64,000 nt of DNA, taken from the NCBI RefSeq assembly GCF_014639155.1, contig NZ_BMFT01000001.1, positions 3,335,045 through 3,399,044 on the forward strand. Reading direction: 5' to 3'. The notes beneath the pieces were generated by a model that was given only the letters and a program-made list of their open reading frames with translations, was not told the DNA's origin and made no database searches. Made by a program: the position numbers and the translations under genes. Positions 18,172-25,400 of this stretch are shown here, one piece after another. Within the stretch, counting starts at the first letter, position 1. Every line of letters begins with the position of its first letter. Source of the stretch: Paenibacillus segetis (GTDB lineage: Bacteria; Bacillota; Bacilli; Paenibacillales; Paenibacillaceae).

Positions 18172-18208
18172 AAAAGGTCCCCGACATTATAATCGGGGAC
18201 CTTTTTTA
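18172..18208. terminator. Bidirectional intrinsic terminator, SNF2/hemH
   Basis: The stem AAAAGGTCCCCGA/TCGGGGACCTTTT has a six- to seven-base loop and T6 on the plus strand, with T4 on the minus strand. It serves both convergent genes. Confidence 0.9.
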
Positions 18209-18231
18209 TTCATAGTATTTTGTCACTTTAA

Positions 18232-19245
18232 TTAAACCCAACCCTGAGCATTACTCCGAACATACTCCGTTAAGAAATCCAGCCATGTGGCTTGATCATT
18301 TAGACAAGGGGCCATCGTATAAAGTTCACCAGGACCACCCGCATTTTCGAATACTTCACGACCTTCAACTCCGATTTCATGAAGTGTCTCCAAGCAATCG
18401 GTAGCAAAACCTGGTGCAAATAAGAAGGGACGCTTCACGCCCTGACGTGCTAGGTCACCGAGTACATCAAATGTCGCTGGGCCAACCCAAGGTTCTCTCC
18501 CAAAGCGTGACTGATAGACGATCCCCCACTGATCCCGAGCCCATCCCATCTCTCTCGCGAGTAATTCCGCCGTTTCAAGACATTGATCAGGATAAGGATC
18601 CCCCGTGTCAGCATAACGCTGTGGAATTCCGTGAAATGTGAGGATGAACTTATCTGGTGGTGACTGTAGTGACTTTAATTGTTGCTCTAAATGATGCTTC
18701 ATTGCCGCGATATAACCAGGATGATTGTAATAAGCATCAACAAATCGCAACGTAGGTACAAACCGCTTAGCTGTCGAACCTGAAGCACTACGCCTACCTA
18801 AGGCTGCAAAACAAGCTTCATCATATACCGATGCCGTAGTTGTTGATGAGTACTGTGGAAACAGCGGCATAATAATAATTCTCGTAATCCCTTCATTTTC
18901 AAGTACTCTCATCGCTTGCTCAATGCTTGGTTCACTGTATGCCATTCCCACTTCAACCCGAAACCCTTCTCCCAACCGTTCTTGCAAACCAACTTGCTGT
19001 TTGTGCAAATAAACTCGCAGCGGCGAGCCTTGCTCCGTCCAAATTTCTTTATATAACTTAGCCGAACGTTTTGGGCGAACGGTAAGAATGACACCTTGCA
19101 GCAGCGGCTGCCACAGTAGAGGATGATAGTCAACAATCCGCCGATCAGATAGAAATCTTTTTAAATAGGGACGGACTGCCTTCGCTGTAGGTTCACTTGG
19201 GGTACCAATCTGAGCCAATATAACTCCAATCTTCTCTTGTTTCAT
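18232..19245 (-). CDS. hemH: Ferrochelatase, E. coli-like type
   Basis: This 337-residue enzyme inserts ferrous iron into a porphyrin. The catalytic pair is His205 (TFHGIPQRYAD) and Glu286 (DCLETL), 81 residues apart as in known ferrochelatases. Motifs across the chain (RFLSDRRIVD, GSPLRVY, QSRFGREPW, PGFATDCLETL) closely follow the E. coli protein as I remember it, not the shorter Bacillus coproporphyrin ferrochelatase. That would predict a protoporphyrin substrate. No other haem gene lies nearby. Transfer from a Gram-negative donor is possible, though base composition looks like its neighbours by eye. Confidence 0.9.
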   Translation of the reverse strand: MKQEKIGVILAQIGTPSEPTAKAVRPYLKRFLSDRRIVDYHPLLWQPLLQGVILTVRPKRSAKLYKEIWTEQGSPLRVYLHKQQVGLQERLGEGFRVEVGMAYSEPSIEQAMRVLENEGITRIIIMPLFPQYSSTTTASVYDEACFAALGRRSASGSTAKRFVPTLRFVDAYYNHPGYIAAMKHHLEQQLKSLQSPPDKFILTFHGIPQRYADTGDPYPDQCLETAELLAREMGWARDQWGIVYQSRFGREPWVGPATFDVLGDLARQGVKRPFLFAPGFATDCLETLHEIGVEGREVFENAGGPGELYTMAPCLNDQATWLDFLTEYVRSNAQGWV

Positions 19246-19264
19246 GTTGACCTCCCAAAACGTT

Positions 19265-19301
19265 CAGAACCCTCTCAGAATTTGATTCTGAAAGGGCTCT
19301 G
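19265..19301 (-). terminator. Terminator-like hairpin after the FMN-binding protein gene
   Basis: On the minus strand CAGAGCCCTTTCAGAAT pairs with ATTCTGAGAGGGTTCTG across a three-base loop, followed by AACGTTTT. It lies 32 nt after the stop at 19333. Confidence 0.7.
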
Positions 19302-19332
19302 CTGTTTATCGTATGTGACTCTACTATATCAA

Positions 19333-21525
19333 TTATCTTCCAGCTATTTCAAGTGCAACTTTTATTGCATCGACTACTTTACCTGAAAGAGCCTTCAATG
19401 CATCGGTGTCGCCAAATGCTGCCGGACGATAGGCATATTTGTGCATTGTATCTTTTTCGGTCATTGGAGTTTCAATTTCAGCCTTCACTGCTAGCTCATC
19501 AGCTGACAATTTGTCTGCTGCCTTTACTTTTCCAGCGGCATCTAGATAAGAAACTTCCATTTTCACAGGAACATTGTGTTCCACTGTAACCATCACATAT
19601 ACTGATTTATCCGCATTCACACCCGCATGGATCCCATTCAGATATGCTGCTTTGTACGGTTCAACAATCTCAGCTTTCTTGTAAACTCGATCTATAGCTT
19701 GTTTAAATGCATTGCTACTGCTAGTAGCTCCTGAGATTGCATCGACCTTTTGAGCTTGTTCCCTTGTTCCAGCGTCAAGGAAATCCTTCAACATTTGTGG
19801 AAGACCCTTTACAAGATCTGCATACGCTGTTTCTCCCTTATCAACAAGATTGTTGCCCACTCGATAAAGATCGATTCCAACGATGTTACCATTTCTTAAA
19901 GTTACGTCCGCTCTGTTCGAACCTACATTAGAAGCATCACCATAGGCAGTGAATTTACCATCTTTATAATTACTTTGCTTAACAGAAGCATTTTGCATAG
20001 CGTCAGTGAAAGCAGCTTTAGCTGCAAGAGACACGACTTCCTGTCCATTAATTATGGCTGTTTTTGCTCCGTCTTTGGTCAAGCCTTCATTCAATTTAGC
20101 AACTGCGGCTTTTTGATCTTCAGTCAATTTATCTTCTGCGATCAGCTTTCCGTCTGCTCCAAATAGGGAAACTGCTGTTTTCGTTACTTTATCAGCACTC
20201 ATATCAACAAGAACTAGAACTCTAGACTTATTATCTACACCAGCAAAAGTACCTTCAAAGTACTGGCTACCTGTAGGAACTTTACGTGCTTTTTCAAATG
20301 CTCTTTCGACAGCTAGATTCCAGCTATGACTGCTCTCAGTAGCTCCTGATATAGCATCAACGCTATTATCAAAGTTCTCGATATAAGAACCGTTCTTCAG
20401 CAACTTTGCAACCATAGGCGCATTAGCCTTCACTACTTCAGCATAAGCCGTGTCACCTCTGTCGATTAGGTTCGAACCTAATCTATAGAGCTTAACATCA
20501 ACTAACTTACCGTTTCTAATCACTACGTCTGCTCTTTCTACACCTTTATCTCTAGCAGATCCGTAAGCAGAATATACACCATCTATATATTCTACAACGT
20601 TATTAACCTTCGCGTTCAACTCAGCATCACGGAAAGCATTAACTGCTGCCTTAGTTTCAGCATCGTAACCATTTAGAGCTACAGCATTTGTACCTCTATA
20701 TAGTAATTCACCAGCGAGCGTATACACCATTTTCGCTTGCTCAGCGCTCATACTGGCTTCATCAATGACATCACCTTTTTCATTAAGCGGGTACACTTTT
20801 ACGCCTAGGCGTTTCGTCTTGTCATAATTTACAAAAACCATGAATTTACCTTCAGGGTCAACCCCCATATGTTCGCCTTCAAAGTAGATTTCATCAGCAG
20901 GCTTCTCTACAAGAGCTCGTGAGAATGCTCTATCTACTGATAATTTCCATCCATCACTTGAGCGAGTTGCACCGGAGACAACGTCTACCTTAGCTGCTTC
21001 ATCTCTAGTTGTTCCTACCAATTTTGCCTTCATTGCTTCATATGCATTCCATAGGCCGCTATAGTTATAACGAGCATCTCTGTCAATCAACTTAGGACTT
21101 GTTCTCAAAAGTTCAATTGCGGCTACCTTACCATCCTTAATTGTAACTTTTGCGCCCTCAGTTCCTTTGGAGTAAGCATTACCGTAAGTTACATATACTC
21201 CATCTGCATAGGTCTTCTCAGCAATTTTAACTGGAGTAGCTTCAGTTGCTGCTTTAGTTACTTCTTTTGTTGCCTGTGTTGTCGTAGCCTCTTTAGTCGT
21301 ATTCTCTTTCGTTGTTGTCTTATTTGGCTGTGTTGTTTTGCTTGGTGTTGTTGTTTTACTTGGTGTTGTTGTTTTTGCAGGTGCCTTCGTTTCTTCTTTA
21401 ACCGCTTCCGATGCGGCAGATACAACATCTATCGTTGAGAATTTAGATGCCGATGTATCCACCACTAGAAGAAGTGATGACAGAACAAATGTAGCACATA
21501 GAGTTAAAGAAATTAGCTTTTTCAT
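19333..21525 (-). CDS. Secreted protein with three FMN-binding (flavinylation) domains
   Basis: This 730-residue protein has a signal peptide (MKKLISLTLC.., hydrophobic to about 22, likely cut near TSAS) with no lipobox. A Thr/Lys/Pro-rich linker follows at about 47-97. Three units of about 205 residues come next. Each has an FMN_bind domain ending in the ApbE flavinylation motif SGAT, with acceptor threonines Thr187, Thr396 and Thr601. Each is followed by a diverged FMN_bind-like half (YFEGEHMGVD, YFEGTFAGVD, YLNGIHAGVN) lacking SGAT. It should carry up to three covalent FMN groups outside the membrane and move electrons, by analogy with PplA. No apbE or quinone-linked partner is nearby. Rex-like operators lie upstream. 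Confidence 0.85.
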   Translation of the reverse strand: MKKLISLTLCATFVLSSLLLVVDTSASKFSTIDVVSAASEAVKEETKAPAKTTTPSKTTTPSKTTQPNKTTTKENTTKEATTTQATKEVTKAATEATPVKIAEKTYADGVYVTYGNAYSKGTEGAKVTIKDGKVAAIELLRTSPKLIDRDARYNYSGLWNAYEAMKAKLVGTTRDEAAKVDVVSGATRSSDGWKLSVDRAFSRALVEKPADEIYFEGEHMGVDPEGKFMVFVNYDKTKRLGVKVYPLNEKGDVIDEASMSAEQAKMVYTLAGELLYRGTNAVALNGYDAETKAAVNAFRDAELNAKVNNVVEYIDGVYSAYGSARDKGVERADVVIRNGKLVDVKLYRLGSNLIDRGDTAYAEVVKANAPMVAKLLKNGSYIENFDNSVDAISGATESSHSWNLAVERAFEKARKVPTGSQYFEGTFAGVDNKSRVLVLVDMSADKVTKTAVSLFGADGKLIAEDKLTEDQKAAVAKLNEGLTKDGAKTAIINGQEVVSLAAKAAFTDAMQNASVKQSNYKDGKFTAYGDASNVGSNRADVTLRNGNIVGIDLYRVGNNLVDKGETAYADLVKGLPQMLKDFLDAGTREQAQKVDAISGATSSSNAFKQAIDRVYKKAEIVEPYKAAYLNGIHAGVNADKSVYVMVTVEHNVPVKMEVSYLDAAGKVKAADKLSADELAVKAEIETPMTEKDTMHKYAYRPAAFGDTDALKALSGKVVDAIKVALEIAGR

Positions 21526-21646
21526 TTACTACCCTCTCCCTTTATCATATTTGAGCTCAAAAAAATAAATTCAGTCCATATGTAGTCTTCTACTTGAACG
21601 CTATAAACCGTGTTCCCCCCTCCTCAATTCAATCACCATCAGTAAA

Positions 21647-21683
21647 TTGTGAATTGTTTCACATTATTAGTGAAATAAATCAC
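21647..21683. promoter_or_regulatory. Two Rex-like operators upstream of the flavoprotein gene
   Basis: TTGTGAA-TTGT-TTCACAT at 21647-21664 matches the Rex box TTGTGAAnnnnTTCACAA at all but the last base. A second, weaker copy, GTGAA-ATAA-ATCAC, lies at 21670-21683. The 296-bp interval 21526-21821 holds these sites, the ribosome binding site of the flavoprotein gene and a purine-rich GAGGAGGGGGG stretch near 21612-21624. I see no gene in it. Confidence 0.55.
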
Positions 21684-21821
21684 TTATAAAAATGCCCAAA
21701 AAAATATATGTAGGTGATTTGGATTCATCATATTCAATCTTCACTGTTATTATCTGTATACAAAATCACATATTCAAATTTTTATGTATTATTTACATGA
21801 AATTAATAAAATCCTCGAAAT

Positions 21822-22319
21822 TCACATCATCTTTTTTTCTAATTCATAGGTTTCTTGCTCTATGTCCCCGGGATTGAGAATATTGATTAGCTTAAAACCA
21901 CATTTGTCGATGTAGAAGTGATGGTTTCTTTTTGAAGTGCCTGGCGTAGCCGTTTTCCACATTTTTGCGTCAGGATATTTACTCTCTATCATTCTCCATA
22001 TTCTCGTCCCAATCCCCATGTTTTGGATCGAAGAATCAATAAATAAACTCTCTAGGTAGTAATTACCTTCGTCTTGAATCCACACGATAGCAACTCCAAT
22101 GGCCTCACCATGCATCAATATTGTAAAAGAGTCATTAGAAGCGAGTACCCCATATCTCATCAAAAATTCGCCATTATCATACCCTGCAGGTCCATCTCGA
22201 TGCCCTTCACCCAAATGAATTCTCGCATCCTCATCAAAAGACCTAGTCATTATAGTTGTCAGAAGCACGATGTCTTCCTCTTGTAGTGGTACGAACTCAA
22301 TTTTACCATGATCACTCAT
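21822..22319 (-). CDS. GNAT-family N-acetyltransferase
   Basis: This 165-residue protein has the GNAT fold: a beta4 strand (YYLESLFID), the acetyl-CoA pyrophosphate loop (QNMGIGTRIW, near residues 119-128) and a late FYIDKCGF motif typical of the C-terminal strand. The ATG has GGAGG about 8 nt upstream. The acceptor substrate is not predictable. It is downstream of the giant repeat gene but separated from it by a terminator, so it is probably independent. I see no strong terminator of its own. Confidence 0.85.
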   Translation of the reverse strand: MSDHGKIEFVPLQEEDIVLLTTIMTRSFDEDARIHLGEGHRDGPAGYDNGEFLMRYGVLASNDSFTILMHGEAIGVAIVWIQDEGNYYLESLFIDSSIQNMGIGTRIWRMIESKYPDAKMWKTATPGTSKRNHHFYIDKCGFKLINILNPGDIEQETYELEKKMM

Positions 22320-22413
22320 ATCAGCTTTCCTCCATAAAATCGATTGTTACAACAATACATTCATTATAACAACCGAACTTTCACAAGGGATGTCTTTTTT
22401 CTAGAATAAGTGC

Positions 22414-22462
22414 AAACAACCTTAATGGCCACATGTACATGAGTGATCATTAAGGTTGTTTT
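22414..22462 (-). terminator. Intrinsic terminator of the decapeptide-repeat gene
   Basis: Arms AAACAACCTTAATG/CATTAAGGTTGTTT pair perfectly over 14 bp around a loop of about 20 nt, 19 nt after the stop at 22481. Confidence 0.8.
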
Positions 22463-22480
22463 GTTGGTTAAGACTCGATG

Positions 22481-25400
22481 TCAGTTCAAACTTCCGATGC
22501 TAATCCACGTAACAAATCCGTAATTTTTATCAATTTCCTTCAGCCTGGATATCTCCAGAACAGCACAATCTGGGAACTGTTCCTTCAAAGTTACATAATA
22601 AGCAGGACTATTGGACATTGCCACGATGATATAGTGAGAATTGGGAAATGGCTCTTCAAACTGAATAGTAACCTCGGTTATATCTTCATGACGTTGTAAC
22701 AAGAAAGCAGCCATTCCGAATTGTTGTAGTGAAGGCTCACCTGAAATCCCTTGAATTGGAGTCAATGCTAAGTGCTCAACCCCCACAGATCCCAACTCCA
22801 AATGAGCAGATCCCACAGCTCTTTCTGCAAGATGCTGACCTTGCACGGAGTTCTCACTCAAATGTTGGCTTTGTATTGACAGCGGCTTAAGATGGATTGA
22901 CCCTACTGATTCGTCCTGAAGGACATCTTCATCTACTGCATCCGCCTGCAATTGAACGCGGGAGATCGACTGAGGTTTGATATCTTCTCCGTTTATTCCA
23001 CCTTGCGGGAATAAACCATTTTGTTGAAGTTCGGCTGATAAGTTCGTAAATGTAACCACTTGTTCCCCGAGATGCACAGTTCCTACTGTTGCTTCACCTA
23101 TATGGCGTCCTTCTACACTGCCCTCTACCAGATGCTGTGATCCTACGGACCCTTCTGCCAGATGTTGACTTTGTACGATTGCTTCACCTAAATGCTGACT
23201 TTGCACAGATAGTGACTTAAGATGGATCGATCCAACCGATTCGTCCTGAAGGACATCTTCATCCACTGCATCCGCCTGCAACTGAACGCGGGAGATCGAC
23301 TGAGGTTTGATGCTTTCTCCGTTTATTCCACCTTGCGGGAATAAACCACTTTCTTGTAGTTCTGCTGACAAATGCGTAAATGTAACTACTTGTTCCCCAA
23401 GATGCTGGCTTCCTACTACCGCTTCGCCTATATGACGACCTTCTACACTGCCATCTACCAGATGCTGTGATCCAACGGATCCTTCTGTCAGATGTTGACT
23501 TTGTACAGTTGCCTCACCCAAATGCTGGCTTTGCACAGATAGCAGCTTAAGATGGATGGAGCCCACCGATTCGTCCTGAAGGACATCTTCATCTACTGCA
23601 TCCGCCTGTAACTGAACGCGGGAGATCGACTGAGGTTTGATGCTTTCTCCGTTTATTCCACCTTGCGGGAATAAACCATTTTGTTGTAACTCGGCTGACA
23701 AGTGTGTAAATGTCACCACTTGTTCCCCAAGATGCTGGCTTCCTACTACCGCTTCACCTATATGACGACCTTCTACACTGCCATCTACCAGATGCTGTGA
23801 TCCAACGGATCCTTCTGTCAGATGTTGACTTTGTACGGTTGCCTCGCCCAAATGCTGGCTTTGTACAGATAGCGGCTTAAGATGGGTGGAGCCCACCGAC
23901 CCATCTTGTAGTATCTCTTCGTCAACTGCATCCGCCTGCAACTGAACGCGGGAGATCGACTGAGGTTTGATGCTTTCTCCGTTTATTCCACCTTGCGGGA
24001 ATAAACCACTTTCTTGTAGTTCTGCTGACAAATGCGTAAATGTAACTACTTGTTCCCCAAGATGCTGGCTTCCTACTACCGCTTCACCTATATGACGACC
24101 TTCTACACTGCCATCTACCAGATGCTGTGATCCAACGGATCCTTCTGTCAGATGTTGACTTTGTACGGTTGCCTCGCCCAAATGCTGGCTTTGTACAGAT
24201 AGCGGCTTAAGATGGGTGGAGCCCACCGACCCATCTTGTAGTACCTCTTCGTCAACTGCATCCGCCTGCAACTGAACGCGGGAGATCGACTGAGGTTTGA
24301 TGTTTTCTCCATCTATTCCACCTTGCGGGAACAAACCGTTTTGTTGAAGCTCCGCCGACAAGTGTGTAAATGTGACCACTTGTTCCCCGAGATGCTGGCT
24401 TCCTATTGCTGACTCATCAATATGACGACCTTCTACGCTGCCATCCAACAGATGCCGTGATCTCACAGATCCTTCTTTCAGGTGTTTGCTTCGTATAATA
24501 GCATCGCCCAAATGCTGGCTTTGTACAGATAGCGGCTTCAAGTGAATGGACCCGACCGATTCCTCCTGTAGGACATCTTCATCCACTGCATCCACCTGTA
24601 AGTGAATCCTAGAAATGGATTCAGATCTAATGTCTTCTCCATTAATACCACCTTGCGGTAGCAAACCACCTTGCTGAAGCTCCTCTGACAAGTGTGTGAA
24701 CGTGACTGCTTGATTCCCGATATGCTTACTCTCTAGAACTGCTTCGCCTATATGACGACCTTCTACACTGCCATCCAATAGATGCTGTGATTCTACGGAT
24801 CCTTCTCCCAGATGTTGACTTTGTATGATAGCCTCACCCAAATGCTGGCTTTGTACAGATGACCGCTTCAGATGAATGGAACCAACCGACTCATCTTGCA
24901 AAATCTCTTCGTCGACGGATTCCGCTTGTAAGTGATCACGTGAGATTGAGCGTGGTTTAATATTTTCTCCATCTATTCCACCCTGCGGTAACAAACCTCC
25001 TTGTTGGAGCTCCTCTGATAAGTGTGTAAATGTAACTGCTTGTTCCCGGAGATGGTCGGTCCCTACTACCGCTTTACCTATATGCCGACTTTCAACACTG
25101 CCATTCACCAAGTGCTGTGATCTAACGGATTCTTCAGTTAGATGATAACCTTGCACGGATGCTTCATTCAAATGATAACTTTGTACAGACAATGGCTTAA
25201 GATGAACCGATCCTACGGACTCATCTTGCAGAACTACTTCATCTACTGCATCCGGCACTAGCTGAATACGTGAGATCGACTGGGGTTTAATGTCTTCTCC
25301 ACTTATTCCATCTTGCGGTAGCAAACCATTTTGCTGAAGCTCAGCTGATAAATGTGTAAATGTAACTGTTTGATTCCCGATATGCCGAGTTCCTACTGCT

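Noticed and set aside
21692..21877. 61-codon frame on the plus strand between the flavoprotein and GNAT genes
   Set aside because: It has no ribosome binding site, runs antisense into the GNAT gene and shows no domain.
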